Shown here: in pieces, positions 1 through 5,093 of the stretch
How positions within the stretch are numbered: position 1 is the stretch's first letter
Layout: each line of letters starts with the position of its first letter
Source of the DNA: Deltaproteobacteria bacterium
GTDB taxonomy: Bacteria; Desulfobacterota; Desulfarculia; Adiutricales; JAGVGV01
NCBI GenBank assembly: GCA_020056895.1
Contig: JAGVGV010000204.1
Coordinates: forward strand, 1-5,283
Length of the DNA stretch: 5,283 bases
Direction: 5' to 3'
Notes under the pieces: model-generated
Told to the model about the DNA's origin: nothing
Database searches by the model: none
Seen by the model: the letters and a program-made list of their open reading frames with translations, nothing else
Made by a program: the position numbers and the translations under genes

Positions 1-7
1 CTCTTTC

Positions 8-31
8 CCCTCTCCCCTTGAGGGGAGAGGG
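8..31. repeat. REP-like short palindrome
   Basis: A perfect 10-bp inverted repeat: arm CCCTCTCCCC at 8-17, loop TTGA at 18-21, arm GGGGAGAGGG at 22-31. It is followed by a purine-rich GGGGTGAGGGG stretch (33-43). Palindromes of this C/T-rich over G/A-rich type are common as dispersed intergenic repeats in environmental bacterial genomes, which is my basis for calling it REP-like. No T-run follows on either strand, so it does not look like an intrinsic terminator. It lies at the window edge, so a longer unit may extend to the left. Confidence 0.6.
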
Positions 32-301
32 CGGGGTGAGGGGTTCAGTGGAGTTTCTTAACAAAATTGGTTCAACTTGACACCCGCAACAGAATCCTCA
101 TACTCCTAATCGTTCTGAAAACAATGTATCCTCCTAGCTACCGGCGCCTGATGGAAACGGTGTTGAACGATGAGAACTATTTAACAAGGCTGCCAATCTT
201 TGAATTGAACTATTCGCCGAATCTGGCAAAAACTATAGTTGTCCAGGCAGTCTGCTGGTGAATCAGTCCATTGGTATATGAAGCCTATCTCACTGCGGCC
301 A

Positions 302-398
302 AGCCTCACCGGTCGGACCCGCACCCGGTGACGTTTTTTCCCGCCGTGCGGGGAGGCTGGGACGTTTTTGGGCCATCGAAGGGCTTCCAGCCCAGGCT
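302..398 (+). other. GC-rich structured block with nested hairpins
   Basis: Several pairings can be read directly. AGCCTC (302-307) pairs with GAGGCT (353-358). Inside it, ACCGG (308-312) pairs with CCGGT (325-329), and CCCGC (340-344) pairs with GCGGG (348-352) around a CGT loop. Together these could form a three-way junction. Just downstream, GGGCT (381-385) pairs with AGCCC (389-393). The 9-mer GACGTTTTT occurs twice, at 330-338 and 361-369. The block may be a degenerate intergenic repeat or a structured leader RNA. I do not recognise any known riboswitch family. Confidence 0.35.
306..339 (+). terminator. Candidate rho-independent terminator in the ligase leader
   Basis: TCACCGG at 306-312 pairs with CCGGTGA at 325-331 (7 bp, 12-nt loop). 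CG and then a run of six T (334-339) follow, which is the layout of an intrinsic terminator on the plus strand. There is no plus-strand gene upstream in the window, so it would end a transcript arriving from the left or from a promoter near 77-104. The loop is large for a strong terminator, and the outer bases could instead join the 302-358 junction. Confidence 0.35.
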
Positions 399-458
399 GA
401 GTGGACAATCATTCAATTATCTCGCGGGTCTGGCCCCAGCGGACCCGGTTTTCCGAAT

Positions 459-464
459 TATAAT
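459..464 (+). promoter_or_regulatory. Candidate -10 box for the ligase gene
   Basis: TATAAT matches the sigma-70 -10 consensus exactly and lies 104 nt before the ligase ATG, in otherwise GC-rich DNA. No -35 hexamer is recognisable at spacings of 15-19 bp, and there is no extended TGn motif. If it is used, it probably needs an activator. The adjacent TAATAT at 466-471 is an alternative. Confidence 0.3.
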
Positions 465-548
465 GTAATATCAAAAACTCCCTTTGCCTTTGCCGCCGAG
501 TTCTGATAAAAAACAAAGCGTCTTACAACTCCAAGGAAAAACCAGAAC

Positions 549-555
549 GAGGAGG
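549..555 (+). promoter_or_regulatory. Ribosome binding site of the acyl-CoA ligase
   Basis: GAGGAGG is a near-consensus Shine-Dalgarno sequence, but it is 13 nt from the ATG at 569, longer than the usual 5-10 nt. No alternative in-frame ATG, GTG or TTG lies closer, and the protein aligns with FadD-type ligases from its first residues. I therefore keep the 569 start. Confidence 0.7.
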
Positions 556-568
556 ATACCAGAGCGAT

Positions 569-2311
569 ATGGAGAAAAAACCGTGGCACGGCGCCCGTTG
601 GCCGGAAGGGGTGGCCTTCGACGTCCAAGACTATAACCAGCCCGTCTACACCCTCCTGGACGAGGCGGCCCGCCAATACCCCAACAACGTGTACACCATT
701 TTCAACGATGGGACCCGGACGTATGCCCAGGTCAAGGACGCCGCGGACCGTATCGCCTGGTTTTTGGCTTCCCGAGGCGTGAAAAAAGGCGACCGGGTGG
801 CTATTTTTCTGCCCAACCTGCCTCATTATCCCGCCATTTTCTTCGGGATTTTGAAGGCCGGCGCGGTCTGCGTGACCTGCAATCCGCTTTACACCGCCAA
901 TGAGCTCAACTATCAGCTCAACGATTCCGGCAGCACGGTCGTTTTCTGCATGGACCATCCGCAGTTCTACAAGACCACCGTGGATGCCATCAAGGACACC
1001 GACGTCAAGACCGTAGTGGTCTGCAACGTGAAGAGCTATCTGCCGACCCTCAAGGGGCTGATCGGCGGCCTGTTGGGCAAAATCCCCAAGGCCGACCATC
1101 ACGAGCCCGGGCATATCATGTTCGACGATATGCTGAAGCAGTCCCAGCCCCAGCCGCCCAAGGTGGCCATCGATCCGATGGAAGACCTGGCCCTGGTCAT
1201 CTATTCCGGCGGGACGACGGGCGTGCCCAAGGGCGCTTCGCTGACTCATGTGAATTTCATGTACGACGTGGCGGCGCTGGATGAATGGGGCCGGCTGGTG
1301 CACGAACCGGGCCAGAAGCCCGAGAAACTCAGGCGGGGGGGCTTCCATACCTACCTGGGCGTGCTGCCCTGGTATCACAGCTTCGGCATGACGGTCTGCA
1401 TGCTTTCGGCCTGCGGCACGGGCAATAAGATGGTCTGCGTGCCCGATCCCCGGGCCGGCACGCCGCCCTTCACCGAGGTGTTGAAGATTGTCCAGAAGCA
1501 CAAATGCACGATCATGCCGGCCGTCCCCACCATTTTCGTGGCCTTCATCAACCATCCGCTGCTCAACCAGTTTGATGTCACTTCGCTGATCGGTTGTTTT
1601 TCCGGCGGCGCGCCCTTGCCGCCCGAAGTCTGCCGGCAGTTCGAAGCGAAAACCGGGGCCGTTATTTTTGAAGGCTACGGCCTTTCCGAAACCGCGCCCG
1701 TGGCCAGTTCCAACCCCACGGACGCCAAGAACCGGAAAATCGGGTCCATTGGCCTGCCCATCCCCGGTACGGACATCAAGATCGTGGACCTGGAAACCGG
1801 GATTCAGGAACTGCCTCAGGGCCAGGACGGCGAAATCGCCATCTGCGGTCCTCAGGTGATGAAGGGGTACTGGCAGCGGCCGGAAGTGAACGCCGAAATC
1901 TTCCGGACCATCGACGGCAAGCGGTTCTTCCTTTCCGGCGATATCGGCCATTATGACGAGGACGGTTTTATCGTCATCACCGACCGGAAGAAGGACATGA
2001 TCCTCGTGGGCGGGTTCAACGTGTACCCCAGGGACGTGGAAGACATCCTGTTCACCCATCCCAAAGTGGCCCTGGCGGCTGTGGTGGGCGTGCCGGACGC
2101 CAAGAGCGGCGAAGCGGTGAAAGCCTTCGTGCAGCTTAAACCGGGCGTCACGGCCGCGGTGGAGGAGATCAACGATTTCTGCAAAGAGAACATGGCCGGG
2201 TACAAGCGGCCCCGGTTCATCGAATTCAGGGATCAGCTCCCGGTTTCGAACGTGGGCAAAGTGCTCCGCCGAGTGCTCCGGGATGAAGAACGGGCCAAGG
2301 TGAAAAAGTAA
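569..2311 (+). CDS. FadD-like long-chain fatty-acid--CoA ligase (AMP-forming)
   Basis: This 580-residue cytoplasmic or membrane-associated enzyme should convert a free fatty acid, ATP and CoA to acyl-CoA, AMP and PPi through an acyl-adenylate, feeding beta-oxidation or lipid synthesis. It belongs to the ANL adenylate-forming superfamily. The large N-terminal domain (about 1-455) carries the ATP-binding loop YSGGTTGVPKG (212-222), the LPWYHSFGMT motif (266-275) and GYGLSETAP (369-377). The adenosine-ribose aspartate lies in LSGDIGHYDEDG (455-466). The hinge TDRKKDMI (471-478) leads into the mobile C-terminal domain, which has VGGFNVYPRDVE (480-491) and NVGKVLRR (561-568); K564 is the expected adenylation lysine. 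NPLYTANELNYQLNDSGS and the C-terminal RDEERAKVKK closely match what I recall of E. coli FadD (561 residues), so the length is normal and all key residues are present. Chain-length specificity cannot be read from sequence. Such genomes often carry many paralogues, so no symbol is assigned. It appears monocistronic. Confidence 0.96.
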   Translation: MEKKPWHGARWPEGVAFDVQDYNQPVYTLLDEAARQYPNNVYTIFNDGTRTYAQVKDAADRIAWFLASRGVKKGDRVAIFLPNLPHYPAIFFGILKAGAVCVTCNPLYTANELNYQLNDSGSTVVFCMDHPQFYKTTVDAIKDTDVKTVVVCNVKSYLPTLKGLIGGLLGKIPKADHHEPGHIMFDDMLKQSQPQPPKVAIDPMEDLALVIYSGGTTGVPKGASLTHVNFMYDVAALDEWGRLVHEPGQKPEKLRRGGFHTYLGVLPWYHSFGMTVCMLSACGTGNKMVCVPDPRAGTPPFTEVLKIVQKHKCTIMPAVPTIFVAFINHPLLNQFDVTSLIGCFSGGAPLPPEVCRQFEAKTGAVIFEGYGLSETAPVASSNPTDAKNRKIGSIGLPIPGTDIKIVDLETGIQELPQGQDGEIAICGPQVMKGYWQRPEVNAEIFRTIDGKRFFLSGDIGHYDEDGFIVITDRKKDMILVGGFNVYPRDVEDILFTHPKVALAAVVGVPDAKSGEAVKAFVQLKPGVTAAVEEINDFCKENMAGYKRPRFIEFRDQLPVSNVGKVLRRVLRDEERAKVKK

Positions 2312-2342
2312 CCGGCCGGATTTTACCATCCTCGCCGATCCG

Positions 2343-2360
2343 GGGGGCCTTCGGGCCCCC
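2343..2360 (+). terminator. UUCG-tetraloop hairpin after the ligase
   Basis: GGGGGCC (2343-2349), loop TTCG, GGCCCCC (2354-2360): a perfect 7-bp GC stem closed by the extra-stable C(UUCG)G tetraloop, 31 nt after the ligase stop. Only two T follow before GG, so the U-tract is weak. The hairpin may work as an imperfect terminator or mainly protect the mRNA 3' end. It sits between two convergent genes. On the minus strand no T-run follows it, so the benefit to the opposite gene is doubtful. Confidence 0.6.
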
Positions 2361-2441
2361 TTGGATTGTACGCCAAGCCTCGCCGGCGGATCAGGTCCGA
2401 TCTTCACTCGGCCGCCGGTCCGCCGTTTTCCCGCCCGGGCG

Positions 2442-2807
2442 TCACCGCCGTCGGATCAGAACCTGGTTTCCCTGCTTTTCCGCCCGGATTTTTTCCATGT
2501 GCCGGAGCGTGGCGAATTCCCGTTGGAACTGGGCTTCGGTGAGTTTCCCATCCATTTTGGCCAGCAATCCGGCTGGAGTCAGCGGGCCCGCTTCGTCTAG
2601 GGTCCGGAGAATATCTTCCTGGATCGCGGTTAAAACAGCCGCCCGGCCCGAATGTTTTTCAAAGGAGGTGGCGGCGTACACGGCCCAGGGATCGCAGGTT
2701 CGGGTGGGCGACAGGGCATCCATATAACAGTCTTCGCACAGCATCCGGCCGCCGTGGTCCCGCGCTTCATCTTCGTCCATGGGGGTCCGGCATCGGTCGC
2801 AGTTCAT
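2442..2807 (-). CDS. Conserved hypothetical zinc-ribbon / winged-helix-like protein
   Basis: A 121-residue soluble protein. The N-terminus has paired cysteines, MNCDRC (C3, C6) and LCEDC (C24, C27), spaced as in a four-cysteine zinc ribbon. After LSPTRTCDPWAVYAA (32-46, extra cysteine C38), residues about 58-121 are predicted helical: AVLTAIQEDILRTL, then PAGLLAKMDGKLTEAQFQREFATLRHMEKI, ending in a basic QVLIRRR. This pattern resembles a winged-helix domain with a recognition helix near 91-105. From memory, similar small proteins with a CEDCYMDALSP...CDPWAVY core occur in Desulfobacterota, with unknown function. The start is firm: GAGGAGG (2815-2821) is 7 nt upstream of the ATG. The gene stands alone, 131 nt downstream of a co-oriented GIY-YIG gene and convergent to the ligase. 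A weak TTGACG (2912-2917) lies upstream. A regulatory or nucleic-acid-binding role is inference. Confidence 0.85.
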   Translation of the reverse strand: MNCDRCRTPMDEDEARDHGGRMLCEDCYMDALSPTRTCDPWAVYAATSFEKHSGRAAVLTAIQEDILRTLDEAGPLTPAGLLAKMDGKLTEAQFQREFATLRHMEKIRAEKQGNQVLIRRR

Positions 2808-2938
2808 GATTCGGCCTCCTCGAATGGGGCATATGGTCCGTGGGGAACGGGTCCCGACATGTGGACATCGAAACCACCGCTGGCTTCATATGGGGGGCGC
2901 CGTAGGTTCTCCGTCAACGGAAAATTTGGGATAAATCT

Positions 2939-3220
2939 TTATTTCTTGAGCTTCGGCCATTGGTTATATCCGATTTGAGGGTGATTGGACTGGTATTCGA
3001 GGATCAATTCGACTTCCTTCCGGTTCACGTCCTCGTTCGTGGCGGTCTCGGATTCCCACGGTATCTGGCGTCGTATGGAAAAATCACGCCTTTGCTCCCG
3101 GGAAAAATCCAGAGCGATCCGTTCACTGTTGGCGCTTCCGAAATAGTTGATGCTGTCCGTCAGGTCTTTTCCGATATAGATTTTGCCATTGGGATAGGTG
3201 ATTTTGAAAACGACTTTCAT
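2939..3220 (-). CDS. Small GIY-YIG nuclease-family protein
   Basis: A 93-residue protein that is essentially one compact GIY-YIG-like domain. The start VFKITYPNGKIYIGKDL (4-20) matches the beta-turn-beta of the family: YIG is intact at 15-17, but the GIY position reads KIT (6-8), so the first family tyrosine is missing. NYFGS follows (25-29), then a basic helix REQRRDFSIRR (41-51) that could supply the catalytic arginine. The C-terminal NRKEVELI (66-73) offers E69 or E71 as the metal-binding glutamate, and GYNQWP (84-89) ends the domain. Canonical members cut DNA through the tyrosines, arginine and glutamate. Here activity is uncertain; a reduced nuclease or a nucleic-acid-binding role are both possible. 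There is no strong Shine-Dalgarno before the ATG at 3220. A strong terminator separates it from the tRNA gene upstream, so it probably has its own promoter. I recall similar stand-alone proteins in several phyla. Confidence 0.8.
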   Translation of the reverse strand: MKVVFKITYPNGKIYIGKDLTDSINYFGSANSERIALDFSREQRRDFSIRRQIPWESETATNEDVNRKEVELILEYQSNHPQIGYNQWPKLKK

Positions 3221-3281
3221 ACGGAGACCAAGTAGCGGTTAAAAGGATTCGAAATGAATCGGTACTAGATTTTGGCCGTAG

Positions 3282-3301
3282 GGGCGAGGCACGCCTCGCC
3301 C
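3282..3301. repeat. GC-rich REP-like palindrome
   Basis: GGGCGAGGC at 3282-3290 and GCCTCGCCC at 3293-3301 form a perfect 9-bp inverted repeat around AC, preceded by GTAG. Short palindromes beginning GTAGGGGCGAGGC recur between genes in many bacterial genomes, so I read this as a dispersed repeat. It lies between the terminator after the tRNA and the GIY-YIG gene. No U-tract follows on either strand. Confidence 0.6.
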
Positions 3302-3309
3302 GCTCAAAT

Positions 3310-3344
3310 AAAAAGGGCCAGGCGGTTGCACGCTGGCCCTTTTT
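3310..3344 (-). terminator. Rho-independent terminator of tRNA-Lys
   Basis: GGGCCAG (3315-3321) and CTGGCCC (3333-3339) form a 7-bp GC-rich stem with an 11-nt loop. It is extended by five A-T pairs from A5 (3310-3314) and T5 (3340-3344). Read on the minus strand it follows the tRNA 3' end by about 10 nt and ends in TTTTTATTT, a good intrinsic terminator. The symmetric A/T flanks mean it could also stop plus-strand transcription. Confidence 0.85.
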
Positions 3345-3354
3345 CCAAATTTCT

Positions 3355-3430
3355 TGGTACGCCGCAGAGGAATCGAACCTCTAACCTAATGATTAAGAGT
3401 CATTTGCTCTGCCAGTTGAGCTAGCGGCGC
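3355..3430 (-). tRNA. tRNA-Lys(CUU)
   Basis: The minus strand folds as a full 76-nt cloverleaf. The acceptor stem pairs GCGCCGC with GCGGCGT (a G-U at 1-72, then six Watson-Crick pairs). The D arm is GCTC/GAGC. The anticodon stem AATGA/TCATT carries the loop CTCTTAA, giving anticodon CTT for the AAG lysine codon. A 5-nt variable loop precedes the T arm AGAGG/CCTCT with loop TTCGATT. The discriminator is A, and CCA is encoded in the DNA (3355-3357). A terminator follows directly, so it is transcribed alone. No fragment of its 3' end is repeated elsewhere in the window, so I see no sign of an integrated element here. Confidence 0.97.
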
Positions 3431-3458
3431 GTTTGTTCGGGGACCGTGCCCCACGGAC

Positions 3459-3472
3459 TGGTATCGATACCA
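3459..3472. repeat. 14-bp perfect palindrome upstream of tRNA-Lys
   Basis: TGGTATCGATACCA is a perfect 14-bp palindrome whose near edge is 28 nt before the tRNA 5' end. It overlaps the best -10 candidate for the tRNA. Perfect symmetry of this length in a promoter region fits a dimeric regulator site, but it could also be chance or a small hairpin in the tRNA leader. Confidence 0.4.
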
Positions 3473-3493
3473 CCCCCCCAGCCCAAAAGTCAA
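3464..3493 (-). promoter_or_regulatory. Candidate sigma-70 promoter of tRNA-Lys
   Basis: On the minus strand TTGACT (3488-3493, five of six consensus bases) is followed after 18 bp by TATCGA (3464-3469, three of six). This places the start roughly 20-30 nt before the mature tRNA 5' end. The spacer has an unusual run of seven G. The -10 match is weak, so the call is tentative. Confidence 0.35.
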
Positions 3494-3497
3494 CTGG

Positions 3498-3527
3498 AAA
3501 AAAGCAGGCCGGGGGGCAATCGCTCCC
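3498..3527 (-). terminator. Weak candidate terminator after livF
   Basis: On the minus strand GGGAGC, loop GATT, GCCCCC (3527 down to 3512) form a stem with one A-C mismatch. Eight nucleotides later comes a run of six T (3503 to 3498). The gap between stem and U-tract is too long for a classic terminator. It is nevertheless the only T-run of this length between livF and the tRNA on that strand. Confidence 0.25.
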
Positions 3528-3654
3528 TTTTCGGATGCCGACCAGCCGGACCGGTTCCAGGTTCAGGTCGGAGAGCCTTTTTTCGGCGCCCGCCCCGTTC
3601 GACGGAGCCCATCGAAGCCCAGTCCGCCCGGCGTCCGTTCCTACGGATAATCCG

Positions 3655-4359
3655 TCAGATGCCCAGATAGGCCGTCTTGACGTGCTCGTTGCTCATCAAT
3701 TCGGCCCCCGTGCCGGTCAGGGCGATCCGGCCGTTCTCCATCACGTACGCCCGGTGGCAGAGGGCCAGGGTGAGGTGAACGTTTTGCTCCACCAGCAAAA
3801 CCGTCATGCCGTGTTCGTTGATGTTTTTGATGATGTTCATGATTTCGTGGACCAGGATCGGCGCCAGGCCCAAAGAGGGTTCATCGAGCATCAACAGGCT
3901 GGGCCGGGCCATCAACCCCCGCCCCACAGCCACCATCTGCTGTTCGCCGCCGGAAAGGGTGCCGGCGTTCTGGCGGCGGCGGTCTTTGAGCTTGGGAAAA
4001 AGGGAATAGACCCATTCCAGGGTGCTGGTCCGATTGGCTCGGGCCCTGGGGGCCAGGGACCCCATAATCAGGTTTTCCTCGACCGACATTTCCGGGAACA
4101 GCCGCCGTCCCTCGGGTACGTGGGCGATGCCCATATCGATGATTTCGTATGGTTTTTTGCCGACCAGGGATTTCCCTTCAAAGAGAATCCGTCCCCGGGC
4201 GGGGTGGAGCAGGGCGGAAATGGTTTTGATGGTGGTGGTTTTTCCCGCGCCGTTGGCGCCCACCAGAACCACGATCTCTCCGTGGTGGACCTCGAACCCC
4301 ACGTCCCAGAGCACCTGGAGATCGCCGTAATGAACGTCCATGGCTTCAAGCGTGAGCAT
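3655..4359 (-). CDS. livF: LivF-type ABC transporter ATP-binding protein
   Basis: A 234-residue cytoplasmic ATPase subunit of a branched-chain-amino-acid-type (HAAT) importer, pairing with LivG on the LivH/LivM permeases. Visible elements are Walker A GANGAGKT (34-41), HVPEGRRLFPEMSVEENL (80-97, with glutamate at the Q-loop position, usual for LivF), signature LSGGEQQM (135-142), Walker B LLMLDEPSLGL (155-165) and LLVEQN (188-193). Q192 replaces the switch histidine, again as in LivF. The C-terminus YVMENGRIALTGTGAEL...YLGI is typical, and the length matches E. coli LivF (237). The ATG at 4359 overlaps the end of livG by 14 nt, suggesting coupled translation. GGAGG (4366-4370) lies 6 nt upstream. 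It is the last gene of the operon. The substrate could be leucine/isoleucine/valine or another small carboxylate; the ATPases do not tell. Confidence 0.95.
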   Translation of the reverse strand: MLTLEAMDVHYGDLQVLWDVGFEVHHGEIVVLVGANGAGKTTTIKTISALLHPARGRILFEGKSLVGKKPYEIIDMGIAHVPEGRRLFPEMSVEENLIMGSLAPRARANRTSTLEWVYSLFPKLKDRRRQNAGTLSGGEQQMVAVGRGLMARPSLLMLDEPSLGLAPILVHEIMNIIKNINEHGMTVLLVEQNVHLTLALCHRAYVMENGRIALTGTGAELMSNEHVKTAYLGI

Positions 4360-5077
4360 GGATTTCCTCCCCGAGGTACGCCTCGATGACCTTGGGGTGC
4401 CGCGCCACGTCGGCCGGCGATCCTTCGGTGATGGTCAGGCCGAAATTAATGGCATGGATGCGGTCCGAAATGGTCATGATGACCTTCATGATGTGTTCCA
4501 CGATGATGATAGTGACACCGGACTTCCGGATGCGGAGGATCAGGTCGATGGCTTCGTCCAGTTCGCCGGGGTTGAGACCGGCGGCGGTTTCGTCCAACAG
4601 CAGAAGCTTGGGGCCGGTGGCCAGGGACCGGGTGATTTCCAGCCTTTTCCGGGAAGCGATGGGCAGGGACCGGGCCAGTTGGTCCTTGTACCGGCCCAGG
4701 CCGCAGAATTCGATCATTTCCTCGGCCCGCCGGCGGGCTCCGGCCAAGCTGGGCTCACGGGCAAAGGCCGAAGCGATGACATTATCCAGAACGGTCATCC
4801 TTTTCAGGGGTTTGACCACCTGGAAGGTCCGGCCGATGCCCGCCCGGGCGATCTGATAGGTTTTCAGGTGGGTGATGTCCTGGCCCCGGAAGCGGATGGC
4901 GCCCGACGTTACCGGAAAAAAATGATTGATCAGATTGAACAGGGTGGTCTTGCCCGATCCGTTGGGACCGATCAGACCGAATATTTCGCCCTCCTGTACC
5001 TGGAAGCTCACGCCTCCCACGGCCCGGAGTCCGCCAAAATCCTTGACCACCCGTTCCAGTTCCAGAATCGCGGCCAC
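4346..5077 (-). CDS. livG: LivG-type ABC transporter ATP-binding protein
   Basis: The second ATPase subunit of the same importer. I place the start at the GTG (5077), giving 243 residues (MAAILELERVVKDFGG...). An AAAGGAG Shine-Dalgarno (5086-5092) stands 8 nt before it, whereas the in-frame TTG at 5095 would overlap that site. Motifs (numbered from the GTG): Walker A GPNGSGKT (37-44), Q-loop RTFQ with Q86, Walker B LLLLDETAAGLNP (158-170, E163 catalytic, threonine in place of the usual proline) and switch H195 in IIVEHIMKV. The ABC signature is degenerate: LPIASRKRLEI (138-148) replaces LSGGQ-like sequence. From memory, some LivG relatives have comparably divergent signatures there, so the protein is probably functional. 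The C-terminal ITEGSPADVARHPKVIEAYLGEE is typical of LivG. The 3' end overlaps livF. Permease genes are expected beyond the window edge. Confidence 0.95.
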   Translation of the reverse strand: MAAILELERVVKDFGGLRAVGGVSFQVQEGEIFGLIGPNGSGKTTLFNLINHFFPVTSGAIRFRGQDITHLKTYQIARAGIGRTFQVVKPLKRMTVLDNVIASAFAREPSLAGARRRAEEMIEFCGLGRYKDQLARSLPIASRKRLEITRSLATGPKLLLLDETAAGLNPGELDEAIDLILRIRKSGVTIIIVEHIMKVIMTISDRIHAINFGLTITEGSPADVARHPKVIEAYLGEEIHAHA

Positions 5078-5085
5078 GGTGGTTG

Positions 5086-5092
5086 CTCCTTT
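5086..5092 (-). promoter_or_regulatory. Ribosome binding site that sets the livG start
   Basis: The minus strand reads AAAGGAG, 8 nt before the GTG at 5077. This spacing favours GTG over the TTG at 5095, which lies upstream of the site itself. The fold-back element's inner edge (5094) is one nucleotide away, so its folding could affect ribosome access. Confidence 0.75.
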
Positions 5093-5093
5093 C

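Larger units (their letters stand above)
32..568. other. Non-coding region upstream of the acyl-CoA ligase
   Basis: I see no convincing gene here. The stretch from about 50 to 270 is clearly richer in A/T than the rest of the window. A TTG-initiated 64-codon reading frame at 67-261 has no Shine-Dalgarno sequence and resembles nothing I know. Two weak promoter-like signals exist. One is TTGACA at 77-82 with CATACT at 99-104 (16-bp spacer). The other is a perfect TATAAT at 459-464 with no recognisable -35 box. A 10-bp perfect palindrome, AACTATAGTT, lies at 231-240. The GC-rich block at 302-398 is described separately. The contrast in composition may mark a remnant of inserted DNA, but that is inference. 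Confidence 0.5.

Noticed and set aside
67..261. 64-codon plus-strand frame starting at TTG
   Set aside because: It has no ribosome binding site, no recognisable domain, and ends without a neighbouring partner. It is probably chance in an AT-rich stretch.
2316..2326. CCGGATTTTAC after the ligase stop, identical to part of the fold-back outer arm (5097-5107)
   Set aside because: An 11-bp match is expected by chance in a 5-kb window. The flanks do not match and there is no paired arm.
458..2407. 649-codon open frame on the minus strand opposite the acyl-CoA ligase
   Set aside because: It is fully antisense to a gene with complete ligase motifs, is rich in H, G and R in a low-complexity way, and matches no family. 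It arises from GC-rich codon usage.
3355..3430. tRNA-Lys as an integration (att) site for a genomic island
   Set aside because: There is no duplicated tRNA 3' end, integrase or phage gene in the window.
3538..3583. Hairpin CCGACC/GGTCGG followed by T6 on the plus strand
   Set aside because: No plus-strand gene precedes it, the loop is 22 nt and six bases separate stem and T-run. In the livF direction no U-tract follows.
3433..4389. 318-codon plus-strand frame opposite livF, running through the tRNA flank
   Set aside because: It is antisense to livF with all ABC motifs, and has no Shine-Dalgarno or recognisable domain. It is a codon-usage artefact.
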